A stretch of 31,261 bases of DNA from JAISGQ01 sp964500965 (GTDB taxonomy: Bacteria; Bacillota; Clostridia; Oscillospirales; Acutalibacteraceae): contig CAZCQZ010000025.1 of NCBI GenBank assembly GCA_964500965.1, positions 1 to 31,261 on the forward strand, given 5' to 3'. Shown here in pieces: positions 7,610-15,268 of this stretch. The notes under the pieces are model-generated. The model was not told the DNA's origin. It worked only from the letters and a program-made list of their open reading frames with translations, and did not search any database. Each line of letters starts with the position of its first letter. Within the stretch, counting starts at the first letter, position 1. The position numbers and the translations under genes were made by a program.

Positions 7610-8539
7610 ATGACAGCATTAAAGCTTACACAGCTCACAAAACGATATGGCGATTACACCGCCGTTGACAGTATTTCCTTTGAAGTTGGCAAAGGTGAAA
7701 TGCTCGGTTTTCTGGGCGTAAACGGTGCCGGAAAAACCACCACCATCAAAATGTTATCCACACTTCTCAAACCGGACGGCGGCAGTGTGGAAATCTGCGG
7801 TGAGACGTTAGGCAGGGACAACGATGCCATTCGCCGCAAAATCGGAATAGTTTATCAGCACAACTGTCTCGACAACAGGCTTACGGTAAGCGAAAACCTG
7901 ATGTGCAGAGGACTTTTACACGGAATATCAAAAACCGATGCGAAAAACAGGCTTTCCGAATTAAGCGAACGTCTTTCAATGTCCGAGCTGATGAAAAGAA
8001 AATATGCCACTCTTTCCGGCGGTCAGAAAAGACGCTGTGAAATTGCCGCCGCATTGATGCATACCCCTGAGCTGCTTTTTCTCGATGAGCCCACCACGGG
8101 ACTTGACCCGGCAACTCGCAAGGATGTGTGGAATGTCATCGAATCACTTCGCCGCGAAAGCGGAATGACTGTATTTCTCACCACACACTATATGGAGGAA
8201 GCGGCAAGCGCAAACCGCATAGTTATTATAGAAAAAGGCAAAATCCGCGCAATAGGAACACCCTTTGAGCTTAAAGAAAAATACGCTTACGATACGGTGA
8301 AAGTTTATTGCGAACCCGAAAGCCGCGATAGTGTCAGGGCTGTTCTTTCCGAAAACAGCATAGCCGCAAAGGAAAAGGAATACGGCTTCCGTTTCGGATT
8401 GAAGCAGACGATTGACGCCCTTGCACCTCTTAATGCCCTTGCAGGCTTCATCACCGGCTTTGAGGTCATTCAGGGAAATATGGACGATGTTTTTATCAAT
8501 GCCTGTGAAAAGGAATCGGAAGGAGAAGACAACATATGA
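7610..8539 (+). CDS. ABC transporter ATP-binding subunit (DrrA-like, ABC-2 export type)
   Basis: The protein has 309 residues. Walker A GVNGAGKTT (36-44), signature LSGGQ (135-139), Walker B LLFLDE (155-160) followed by PTTGLDPATR, and a switch His in LTTHYMEEA are all present. The C-terminal 80 residues are the accessory domain common to DrrA/CcmA-type exporters of drugs, lipids or peptides. ATG 7610 is preceded by AAAGGAG. It overlaps the permease gene by 4 bases (ATGA). It energises export with the permease encoded next. Confidence 0.93.
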   Translation: MTALKLTQLTKRYGDYTAVDSISFEVGKGEMLGFLGVNGAGKTTTIKMLSTLLKPDGGSVEICGETLGRDNDAIRRKIGIVYQHNCLDNRLTVSENLMCRGLLHGISKTDAKNRLSELSERLSMSELMKRKYATLSGGQKRRCEIAAALMHTPELLFLDEPTTGLDPATRKDVWNVIESLRRESGMTVFLTTHYMEEAASANRIVIIEKGKIRAIGTPFELKEKYAYDTVKVYCEPESRDSVRAVLSENSIAAKEKEYGFRFGLKQTIDALAPLNALAGFITGFEVIQGNMDDVFINACEKESEGEDNI

Positions 8540-9444
8540 TGCTGTGGGAACTGACCAAACGAAACATCAGAATATATATCCGCGACAAGGGTGCAGTGTT
8601 TTTTTCGCTTATGTCGATGCTGATAACCGTCGCGCTGATGCTGTTCTTCCTCGGTGATATGCACATTGAGGACGTTGTGAAAATATTCGCATCTCTCCCC
8701 GGCAGAGATGCCGCTGCGGACAAAACCGGGGCAACCGTGCTTGTTCTTAACTGGATTTCCGCAGGACTTGTCAGCACAAATGCCGTGACGGTAACGCTGG
8801 CCGTATATTCAACCATGCTCAATGACCGCACCGAGGGCAGACTTGATTCCATATATACCGCTCCTGTCAGCAGATTTACGATTTCCTCCGCATATATTAT
8901 TTCGGCGTGGGTCTGTTCCGTAGTCATTTGCTCCGTAACACTGGTAATTTCGGAAATATTCTGTATAATAAAAGGCGGAGAACCTTATTCATTTATCGCT
9001 CACCTGAAGCTCCTCGGCTTTATCTGCGCAAATTCCTTTACCTATGCCGCGATTATGTATCTTCTGGCAATGGTTGCCAAAACTTCCGGCGCATGGAGCG
9101 GACTGGGCACTGTAATCGGTACTCTGGTGGGCTTTATCGGCGGCATTTATCTGCCGATAGGCAGCTATTCGGAGGCAATCGCCACAGGCATAAAATGTCT
9201 GCCTGTCATTTACGGCGCAAAGCTTTTCCGCAATGTTATGACAGCAGACGCGGAAAAGGCACTCTTTAACGGCATTCCGGCAGATGTACTGAAAAGCTAC
9301 CGTCTGGAGCTGGGTACAGACCTTGAATTGTTCGGTAAAAATATTACCGATGCCACGGCGGTACTTATTCTGCTCGTGTGCGGAGTTGTATTTCTGGCTG
9401 TTGATGCACTTGTTACAAGGTTCTCGGAAAAATCAAGCAGATGA
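8536..9444 (+). CDS. ABC-2 type permease
   Basis: The protein has 302 residues. A cytoplasmic start and first helix at about 20-40 are followed by an extracytoplasmic segment, then five more hydrophobic segments between about 75 and 295, including the GTLVGFIGGIYLPIGSYSEA block typical of ABC-2 permeases. The ATG at 8536 overlaps the stop of the ATPase gene. With the ATPase it forms an exporter. Substrate is unknown; the company of LytTR-DUF3021 suggests antimicrobial or envelope-active compounds. Confidence 0.88.
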   Translation: MMLWELTKRNIRIYIRDKGAVFFSLMSMLITVALMLFFLGDMHIEDVVKIFASLPGRDAAADKTGATVLVLNWISAGLVSTNAVTVTLAVYSTMLNDRTEGRLDSIYTAPVSRFTISSAYIISAWVCSVVICSVTLVISEIFCIIKGGEPYSFIAHLKLLGFICANSFTYAAIMYLLAMVAKTSGAWSGLGTVIGTLVGFIGGIYLPIGSYSEAIATGIKCLPVIYGAKLFRNVMTADAEKALFNGIPADVLKSYRLELGTDLELFGKNITDATAVLILLVCGVVFLAVDALVTRFSEKSSR

Positions 9445-9459
9445 TTTGAGGAAAAACCA

Positions 9460-9897
9460 ATGAAAATTACAATCGAAGCATTGCCGGAGGGTCAGGAGGA
9501 AGAAATAATTATCCGTTCAAACGAGCTTGACCGTGAGCTTTTGGAGCTTATTTACGCCGTTAAATCCGGGCGCAGTCGCCTGACTGCGTTTGACGGGGAC
9601 GGTATTATCAAGCTGGATATAAACGACATCTTCTACTTTGAATCGGTGGATAACAAGGTGTGCGCCTGCTGTGAAAAGCATGTTTACGAGATTAAGCAAA
9701 AGCTGTATGAGCTTGAGCAGACTTATGCTCATACGGACCTTGTGCGAATCTCCAAGGCAATGATTGTCAATGTATCGAAAATATCCAAGATTGTTCCCAT
9801 GTTTAACGGCAGACTGGAAGCGATTTTGAAAAACGGCGAAAGCGTTGTCATTTCCAGACAGTACGTGCCGGAGCTGAAAACAAAGCTCGGTATTTGA
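9460..9897 (+). CDS. LytTR-domain DNA-binding regulator
   Basis: The protein has 145 residues. The first 40 are an N-terminal extension, not a receiver domain. The rest is a complete LytTR domain: a strand region around IIKLDINDIFYFESVDNKV, a central helix (YELEQTYAHTDLVRISKAMIVNV), and the ending SVVISRQYVPELKTKLG. No phosphorylation Asp domain is present, as in the LytTR regulatory systems in which a small membrane protein inhibits the DNA-binding partner. It starts 15 bases after the permease and is followed 15 bases later by that membrane partner. Confidence 0.9.
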   Translation: MKITIEALPEGQEEEIIIRSNELDRELLELIYAVKSGRSRLTAFDGDGIIKLDINDIFYFESVDNKVCACCEKHVYEIKQKLYELEQTYAHTDLVRISKAMIVNVSKISKIVPMFNGRLEAILKNGESVVISRQYVPELKTKLGI

Positions 9898-9912
9898 GCT
9901 TTTGGAGGTCTT

Positions 9913-10332
9913 ATGAAATTTCTGAAATCTTTTTTGAGCTTCTTCTGTACAATTACCACGGCTATTGTATTCGTGGTTGGGCTGAATTACCTCATAACCG
10001 AAAACCCCGATGTTTCCGAATACATACCGATGCAAATACTGTTTGCCGGATTTGTGACAGCTCTCTTTTCCGCGATTCTTTTCGGGATTGACATTAAATC
10101 AAAGGCAGTTGTCGTTATCGCCGCAGTTGCTCATTATTTGATAATGTGCGTCGTTGTCTGCTTCCTCGGTCTGTGGTTTGACTGGTGGAATCTGAATTTA
10201 TACGGTATCTGCACAGTGTGCGGCTCCGTTGCCGTTGTCTATGTGTTAACCTTTGTCGTAAGCTACATTCACACTCTGAACGATGCGGCAATGCTCAACA
10301 AGGCTCTTGACGAGCGCAATAACCGTCCATAA
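9913..10332 (+). CDS. DUF3021 family membrane protein, LytTR partner
   Basis: The 139 residues carry four hydrophobic segments (about 7-28, 40-60, 67-90 and 98-122) and a short charged C-terminal tail. Size, topology and position directly after a LytTR gene match DUF3021 proteins. By analogy with LytTR regulatory systems it probably holds the LytTR protein at the membrane or inhibits it until a signal arrives. A GGAGG site precedes the ATG. It is the last gene of the operon, ending just before a terminator. Confidence 0.82.
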   Translation: MKFLKSFLSFFCTITTAIVFVVGLNYLITENPDVSEYIPMQILFAGFVTALFSAILFGIDIKSKAVVVIAAVAHYLIMCVVVCFLGLWFDWWNLNLYGICTVCGSVAVVYVLTFVVSYIHTLNDAAMLNKALDERNNRP

Positions 10333-10334
10333 TT

Positions 10335-10375
10335 AAAAGAAGCTGTAAAAAACTTGCGTTTTACAGCTTCTTTTT
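10335..10375 (+). terminator. intrinsic terminator of the ABC-LytTR operon
   Basis: AAAAGAAGCTGTAAAA (10335-10350) pairs with 10359-10374 over an 8-base loop, followed by T residues. It shares the CTGTAAAA-AACTTGC core with the terminator at 6721-6764. Confidence 0.9.
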
Positions 10376-10392
10376 CAGTATGTAAATACCGT

Positions 10393-10794
10393 TTATTTCT
10401 CCCTGACACATTCTACACCGTCAATGGTAAGCACGTCACCGTCAAGGCTGTACTCAAAAGTCTCGGTGTATTTAAGCTCGTCAAGGTCACTTTCGGAAAC
10501 ATATCCGCCCTCAAGGAGCTCGTCAACAGTCATTCCGAACATTTCCTCAATCATGGAAGTACTGTCAATTTCCATTATGATTTCCTTGTCTTTTACATCA
10601 TATGTAAAATCAACCGCGAAGCCCATAACCTCATAGTAGCCGGTACCGTCCGCATTAAAGCAGTAAACGACCTCGGCATCGTTTTTCCATATGCCGACAA
10701 GCGGGTTTTCTTCATTATTCTTTTCTCCGCAGGCAGCAAAAACGCAGGCTAAAAGCATAATGATTGCAAGAACAACGGAAATTTTCTTCGTCAT
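10393..10794 (-). CDS. small secreted lipoprotein, paralog A (DUF5640/lipocalin-like)
   Basis: The 133 residues begin with a lipoprotein signal (MTKKIS, hydrophobic core, VFAAC with Cys at 22), then an acidic domain starting VGIWKND and containing FNADGTGYYEVMG and ending LTIDGVECV. The G-x-W and DGTG pattern resembles small lipocalin-like domains often annotated DUF5640; this is tentative. It is anchored outside the cell. ATG 10794 follows AAAGGGAG; the longer frame to 10851 runs across its promoter. It is a close relative of the gene at 10918-11346, with near-identical signal peptide and C-terminus. Confidence 0.85.
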   Translation of the reverse strand: MTKKISVVLAIIMLLACVFAACGEKNNEENPLVGIWKNDAEVVYCFNADGTGYYEVMGFAVDFTYDVKDKEIIMEIDSTSMIEEMFGMTVDELLEGGYVSESDLDELKYTETFEYSLDGDVLTIDGVECVREK

Positions 10795-10835
10795 AAATCT
10801 CTCCCTTTCTATACACTTGAGAATTTTCACAAATA

Positions 10836-10864
10836 ATTTTACAGCATTCATTCACAACTGTCAA
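10836..10864 (-). promoter_or_regulatory. promoter of lipoprotein paralog A
   Basis: TTGACA (10864-10859), a 17-base spacer and TAAAAT (10841-10836) lie on the minus strand. The layout and hexamers match the promoter of the other paralog, so promoter and gene duplicated together. Confidence 0.85.
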
Positions 10865-10865
10865 T

Positions 10866-10910
10866 AAAAAAGGCTGTAAGCTCACCGACAGCAAGCTTAC
10901 AGCCTTTTTT
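10866..10910. terminator. terminator between the two lipoprotein genes
   Basis: The 17-base arm 10866-10882 is complementary to 10894-10910, with A and T runs on both sides. It can terminate the minus-strand paralog B transcript and isolates the promoter of paralog A. Confidence 0.9.
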
Positions 10911-10917
10911 CGCGAAA

Positions 10918-11346
10918 TTATTTAACCTTAGTGCACTCTACGCCGTCAATGGTAAGTACGTCGCCGTCAATGCTGTACTCAAAAGTCTCGGTGTAAACAA
11001 GCTCGCCAAGGTCGCTTTCGGATATGTAGCCGCTCTCAACGAGCTCGTCGATAGTCATACCGAACATATCCTCAATCATGGAAGTGCCGTCAATCGTCAT
11101 TTCGATTTCGCCGTCTTTTACTTCATATGCCGTGATGTCAACTGTGAAGCCCATAACCTCGGAATAGCCGGTGCCGTCAGCTTCAAAGCAATAAACAACT
11201 TCAACGCCTTCGTCTTCGCCCTGCCATTTACCGACGACAGGATTAACGGAATCCTTACCGGTGTTGGCGGAATCCTTACCGCAAGCGGCAAAAACGCAGG
11301 TGAAAAGCATGATGATTGCAAGAACAACGGAAATTTTCTTTGTCAT
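10918..11346 (-). CDS. small secreted lipoprotein, paralog B (DUF5640/lipocalin-like)
   Basis: The 142 residues show the same architecture as its neighbour: signal peptide MTKKISVVLAIIML, lipobox VFAAC (Cys about 22), then a linker with an imperfect internal repeat (KDSANTGKDSVN) that paralog A lacks, and a domain from VGKWQGED to LTIDGVECTKVK. It is highly acidic and has no obvious catalytic motif. ATG 11346 follows GAAAGGAAGAG. The shared region is clearly homologous throughout, so this is a tandem duplication with divergence concentrated in the linker after the lipobox. Confidence 0.85.
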   Translation of the reverse strand: MTKKISVVLAIIMLFTCVFAACGKDSANTGKDSVNPVVGKWQGEDEGVEVVYCFEADGTGYSEVMGFTVDITAYEVKDGEIEMTIDGTSMIEDMFGMTIDELVESGYISESDLGELVYTETFEYSIDGDVLTIDGVECTKVK

Positions 11347-11408
11347 AAATCTCTTCCTTTCAGATGTGTTAAAAGCTCTCAAAACATTCAGAGAATCTTT
11401 ACCGGGTT

Positions 11409-11437
11409 ATTTTACACTATTCACATATAATTGTCAA
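11409..11437 (-). promoter_or_regulatory. promoter of lipoprotein paralog B
   Basis: TTGACA (11437-11432), a 17-base spacer and TAAAAT (11414-11409) lie on the minus strand, about 65 bases before the start codon. Confidence 0.88.
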
Positions 11438-11457
11438 TGCAAAAATATGCGCCCTTA

Positions 11458-12432
11458 TTACCGCTCGTCAGCCGATAGAATTATAGCTATTGCCCGGTCT
11501 ATCTGACTATCCGTCACATCAAAGGGCGGCTTTAATATCATCTGCGCTCCGTCACCGCCGCAAATAAGTCCGCAGCGTATGGCAAGGCGGCGAAGATGGG
11601 GATTCTTTGCTTTCGCGGAAATATACAATCCGGCGTTTTCCGCCGAATCGAATTTTCCGGTATCCTTTAAAAGGGCAACAAGCTTTTTGCCTTTTTCGTT
11701 TATATCCACCTCAAATCCCTTTGCCGATGTCAACTTTAAAACCCTCTCAGCTATCGAACAGGTAAACGGATTCGGCTGTATTCCGTAGGCTTTTGAGTGG
11801 GCTGCTTCATTGTTAAGCAGGCATATTGTTAAGGGCAAGCCGCCGACAAGAATACTATCCGGGCGAATATCCGCCGCCTGACAAACGGTCGGCACGCCGA
11901 TTCTCATAAATCCGACCGTGCGCTCGTCTGCAATAGTCATAATATCGTTTTCTGCCGCGACAGTAAATATATCATTGTAGTATTTCTGCGAAAAAAGTTG
12001 CGCTGATGCTTCGTTGAAAACAGAAAAAACCAAGGCACAAATTCCGCCCGGTATATTGTTCGGGTCAATATCATCAGGTTTGTTTATGTACAGCACACCG
12101 CTTCTGCCCTCGCCGTAATGTGCTTTAGAACGTTCAGCCGCGATAGATATTGCGCAATCAAGTGCGCTTTTATCATCACCGGCAAACAGCACTCCGTCCG
12201 ACTTCGCAATGCGAAGCAATCTTTCCGCAAAGCTCAGCGCGCACTCAGTTGCGCACCCTGTGGAAAATACCGAGCACTCTGCCGCATCTGCAACTATTCT
12301 TTTCATTTCGGCATCAGTGAAAATCGCAGTGGCAAAATTCACGGTGTTTTCATCAACCACCTGCGCAAATTGTGGCGCAGGTGAAATTACAGTTTCATAT
12401 TTATCCAAAAGCTCTCGTCTGGTTGACGGCAT
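11458..12432 (-). CDS. ArgD-like class III aminotransferase homolog lacking PLP-site residues
   Basis: The 324 residues compare with about 390-400 for acetylornithine aminotransferase. By-eye alignment keeps the fold order: CALSFAERLL, VLFA, CALVFSVF, the D-E pair in TIADERTVGFMRIG (equivalent to VFDEVQxGxGRTG, at 163-179), RPDSILVGG, and NPFTCSIAERVL (equivalent to NPLACAAALAVL). The phosphate-binding SGTEA is replaced by GDDKSA (85-90). The segment that should read S/A-K-x-L-G-G-G reads LVGGLPLT (195-202), so the Schiff-base Lys is absent, and about 45 residues after the first Rossmann-like strand are missing. Aminotransferase activity is therefore unlikely. It lies 17 bases after the ArgC-like gene with its own GGAGG site. 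The reading frame is intact, which argues against simple decay. Confidence 0.72.
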   Translation of the reverse strand: MPSTRRELLDKYETVISPAPQFAQVVDENTVNFATAIFTDAEMKRIVADAAECSVFSTGCATECALSFAERLLRIAKSDGVLFAGDDKSALDCAISIAAERSKAHYGEGRSGVLYINKPDDIDPNNIPGGICALVFSVFNEASAQLFSQKYYNDIFTVAAENDIMTIADERTVGFMRIGVPTVCQAADIRPDSILVGGLPLTICLLNNEAAHSKAYGIQPNPFTCSIAERVLKLTSAKGFEVDINEKGKKLVALLKDTGKFDSAENAGLYISAKAKNPHLRRLAIRCGLICGGDGAQMILKPPFDVTDSQIDRAIAIILSADER

Positions 12433-12449
12433 AAAAATCCTCCTGCTCG

Positions 12450-13427
12450 TTACTCGCCGTAGGGTGAGGGAAACAGCTCAAGAGCGGCGGTTTCGGGTAT
12501 AGAAAGCATAATATTCATATTCTGCACCGCCAGACCTGCACCGCCTTTTACGGTTTCGTCCAGCGCGGCGGTAAATACGGCGGTGTTTGTGGGAACATCA
12601 TAGCCTGCGGAAACATCGGTGAAATTCGAACCGAGAACATCGGCGGCGCAAACCTCACCGTGTCTGCGAACGCGGACAAACGGCTCTCTGCCGTAAACCT
12701 GCTCCATTGCCGCTATCAGGTGAGCCTCGGAAAAATCCGGGCGAAGTCTTGCAACGCATGTCACATACAGTCCTCTGGCACCGCGAACTGCGTTTTTCAC
12801 AATATTTACCGAAGCCTTTTCGCCGGACATTTTGCACAAAAGCTGTTCTGCTTCAAGTCTTTCACAGGGCTGTGCTTCGATGGTGTCGGGCATTGTCACA
12901 ACCGCCGTTATGCTGTCCGCATACAGCATTCCCGACATAAGTGCCGGGCTGAGAGCTAACGCCGTTGCAACGGCAACAGGTGACGGTACGGCAACAATCA
13001 CCTTGCCCACAATGTCCTCCCTTAATAGCTCCGGCAGACCGTATGCGGAAGCTTCGTGCAGACCGGGATATTCAAGAGGTGTACCGAACCATTCGCTGTA
13101 TGTCTGTTCCCCCTGGGGACGGTAGTTGGCGGAAAGGTCGATGAACACGCTCTTTTTACGTATGCAGGTGGCGGAAAGCTCCTCGCTTTGCGCCTGCGGC
13201 TGCGTTGAAAATATAACGTCGCTGCACTCAATCACTTCTTCAATATCCGAGCAAATCATATCGCACACGGAGTGAAGCGCAGGGTGAACGGTGCTTATCA
13301 TGCGCCCCTGTGCGCCCTCGGCATAAATTGCGGTAATGGCAACATAGGGGTGATTTGCCAGCAGACGTACAAGCTGTGCGCCGAGCTTTGTTTCCGCGCC
13401 GATTATACCGATTCTGAATTTATCCAT
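12450..13427 (-). CDS. ArgC-like N-acetyl-gamma-glutamyl-phosphate reductase homolog lacking catalytic Cys and His
   Basis: The 325 residues are full length for ArgC. The nucleotide-binding start GIIGAETKLGAQLVRLL (7-23), DLSANYR (97-103), AYGLPE (128-133), GSNFTD and VKGGAGLAVQNMNIM are all ArgC hallmarks. At the active site the usual N-P-G-C-Y reads V-P-S-P-V (147-151), so the nucleophilic Cys is Pro. The expected His six residues before the R-G of HLxPxxRG is Asn (about 212). NADP-dependent reduction through a thioester cannot proceed by the normal route. ATG 13427 follows AAAGGA. It lies after argH on the same strand and directly before the ArgD-like gene. Confidence 0.8.
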   Translation of the reverse strand: MDKFRIGIIGAETKLGAQLVRLLANHPYVAITAIYAEGAQGRMISTVHPALHSVCDMICSDIEEVIECSDVIFSTQPQAQSEELSATCIRKKSVFIDLSANYRPQGEQTYSEWFGTPLEYPGLHEASAYGLPELLREDIVGKVIVAVPSPVAVATALALSPALMSGMLYADSITAVVTMPDTIEAQPCERLEAEQLLCKMSGEKASVNIVKNAVRGARGLYVTCVARLRPDFSEAHLIAAMEQVYGREPFVRVRRHGEVCAADVLGSNFTDVSAGYDVPTNTAVFTAALDETVKGGAGLAVQNMNIMLSIPETAALELFPSPYGE

Positions 13428-13518
13428 ATTAACATCCTTTCGGAGAGATTATCGCAACCGCAGTGTTGGGCGTTGCTTATACTGTAAATTTGGGAACATA
13501 TCGGTTAAACTGACAATC

Positions 13519-13567
13519 CCCCTTATTGAATCCTGCGGATTCAATATCCCCCTTTACACAAGGGGGA
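13519..13567. repeat. palindromic intergenic repeat element, copy A
   Basis: Two hairpins lie in the argH to argC-like gap: ATTGAATCC/GGATTCAAT (13525-13533 and 13537-13545) and TCCCCCTT/AAGGGGGA (13547-13554 and 13560-13567) around TACAC. The element shares AATCCCyCCTTATTGAA-type sequence and a following GACTTGGG/GATTTGGG tail with the element at 24121-24216. It may act as an attenuator or terminator in this gap. Confidence 0.6.
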
Positions 13568-13618
13568 CTTGGGTTGATTTCCAAACTTACTTTATTACAC
13601 AAGGCAGAACATTGCGTT

Positions 13619-14989
13619 TTATATCATCGCCCTGATTCTTCTGACCTCGGACAGAACATTTTCCGGTGCAGGACCGCCTGCGCTTTTTCTGTCGGAAACG
13701 CATTTGTCGAGATTTATAGCTTCATAAACCTCATCGGTGAAAATATCGCAAACTGCCTTATATTCCTCAATGGGCAGATTTTCGAGAGTATGACCGGTAG
13801 CTATACAACGTGCCACAAGAGTACCGGTAGCCTTGTAAGCGTCTCTGAAAGGCAAGCCCTGCTTTACAAGCCAGTCTGCGCAATCGGTTGCGTTAATAAA
13901 GCCCTTTGCGGCGGCATTTCTCATGTTGTCGGTGAGGACGGTCATGGTTTCGAGCATGGGAGTAAAAGCGGTCAGGCACATGGAAACAGTGTCGCAGGCA
14001 TCGAAAATCGCTTCCTTGTCCTCCTGCATATCCTTGTTGTACGCAAGGGGAATACCTTTCATAACGGTGAGAAGTGTCATAAGGTCGCCGTAAACTCTGC
14101 CGGATTTTCCGCGTACAAGCTCTGCAATATCGGGATTTTTCTTCTGAGGCATAATTGATGAGCCGGTGGAAAATGCATCGGCAAGCTCAACAAATTTAAA
14201 TTCCCAGGAACACCACAGTATAATTTCTTCGGCAAAACGGGAAAGATGAGCCATAATAATTGACAGGCAGGAGGCAAGCTCAATGCAGAAATCACGGTCT
14301 GAAACGCCGTCAAGGGAATTGCGTGAAAATTCGCTCATGCCCAGTAATGCCGCAGTCTGCATACGGTTTGTGGGATATGTCGTTCCTGCAAGAGCGCATG
14401 AACCGAGAGGTGATACGCTCATTCTCTTTTTGCAGTCGTCAAGTCTGCCGATGTCGCGCAGAAGCATTTCGGCGTAGGCAAGGAGATGATGCCCGAAGGT
14501 TATTGGCTGTGCCCGTTGCATATGGGTGTAGCCGGGCATGACAGAAGCGGCGTGAGCCTCCGCCTTGTCACACAGCACTTTGATTAGCGCAATAATTTGC
14601 GCTCTAAGACTGCCGCACTGTTTCATAAGGTTAAGCCGAATATCCAGAGCAACCTGGTCGTTGCGGCTTCGTGCGGTGTGAAGCCGCTTGCCGGTATCTC
14701 CGAGCCTTGCGGTCAGCTCACCCTCAACAAAGGTGTGAATATCCTCGGCACTCATATCAATTTCCAGTGCGCCACTTTCAAGGTCGGCATAAATGCCCTT
14801 TAACCCCTCGATTATTGCATCTGCCTCCGAACGGTCAATAATGCCGGTATCACCCAGCATATCCGCATGGGCAATACTGCCCTCAATGTCCTCGCGCCAC
14901 ATACGGCTGTCAAAGGAAATACTTGAATTAAAGTCGTTGGTTATTTCCGAAATGCCCTCGGAAAAACGTCCCTGCCAGAGCTGTTTCAT
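13619..14989 (-). CDS. argH: argininosuccinate lyase
   Basis: This is the last step of arginine synthesis: argininosuccinate to arginine and fumarate, in the cytoplasm. The 456 residues are normal family length. It opens with LWQGRFSEG, has the TARSRNDQVALDIRL segment at about 110, YTHMQRAQP at about 158, and the fumarase/lyase superfamily signature GSSIMPQKKNPD at about 277-288 with the catalytic Ser. It looks fully functional. ATG 14989 follows GAAAGGA. It is downstream of argG and a small membrane protein and upstream of the ArgC-like and ArgD-like genes, all on the minus strand. Confidence 0.97.
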   Translation of the reverse strand: MKQLWQGRFSEGISEITNDFNSSISFDSRMWREDIEGSIAHADMLGDTGIIDRSEADAIIEGLKGIYADLESGALEIDMSAEDIHTFVEGELTARLGDTGKRLHTARSRNDQVALDIRLNLMKQCGSLRAQIIALIKVLCDKAEAHAASVMPGYTHMQRAQPITFGHHLLAYAEMLLRDIGRLDDCKKRMSVSPLGSCALAGTTYPTNRMQTAALLGMSEFSRNSLDGVSDRDFCIELASCLSIIMAHLSRFAEEIILWCSWEFKFVELADAFSTGSSIMPQKKNPDIAELVRGKSGRVYGDLMTLLTVMKGIPLAYNKDMQEDKEAIFDACDTVSMCLTAFTPMLETMTVLTDNMRNAAAKGFINATDCADWLVKQGLPFRDAYKATGTLVARCIATGHTLENLPIEEYKAVCDIFTDEVYEAINLDKCVSDRKSAGGPAPENVLSEVRRIRAMI

Positions 14990-15022
14990 ATTATCGTCCT
15001 TTCAAAATGCATAATTATTGCA

Positions 15023-15250
15023 TTACTGATTTTCGTAATCCTGCCCGGCGGCAGTCTGCGTTTCCGAATTTCCCTTTGAAGTGCCGACAGCTCCGACACC
15101 TATTGCGATAAGGGCATATCCGCATATTTCGATTAAAATGCGCCAGAAGCCGTTCAGCTCGCCGTAAAGCAACACCTTTGACGCAACGGCGGCAAACACT
15201 CCGAGCAGCACCGGCACGACGGCAATAATATAGTTTTGCCTGCTTTTCAA
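15023..15250 (-). CDS. small two-helix membrane protein, TTG start
   Basis: This 75-residue protein is not recognised as a named family. Two hydrophobic segments (about 8-28 and 35-57) flank a short polar loop (YGELNG), and a hydrophilic Q/N/E-rich tail follows. Translation most likely begins at TTG 15250, since GAGGTGG lies just upstream and no ATG is available in frame. It sits 33 bases before argH and about 95 after argG and shares their direction, so it is probably co-transcribed with argH. Its role is unknown. Confidence 0.7.
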   Translation of the reverse strand: MKSRQNYIIAVVPVLLGVFAAVASKVLLYGELNGFWRILIEICGYALIAIGVGAVGTSKGNSETQTAAGQDYENQ

Positions 15251-15268
15251 AATATATCCACCTCACGT

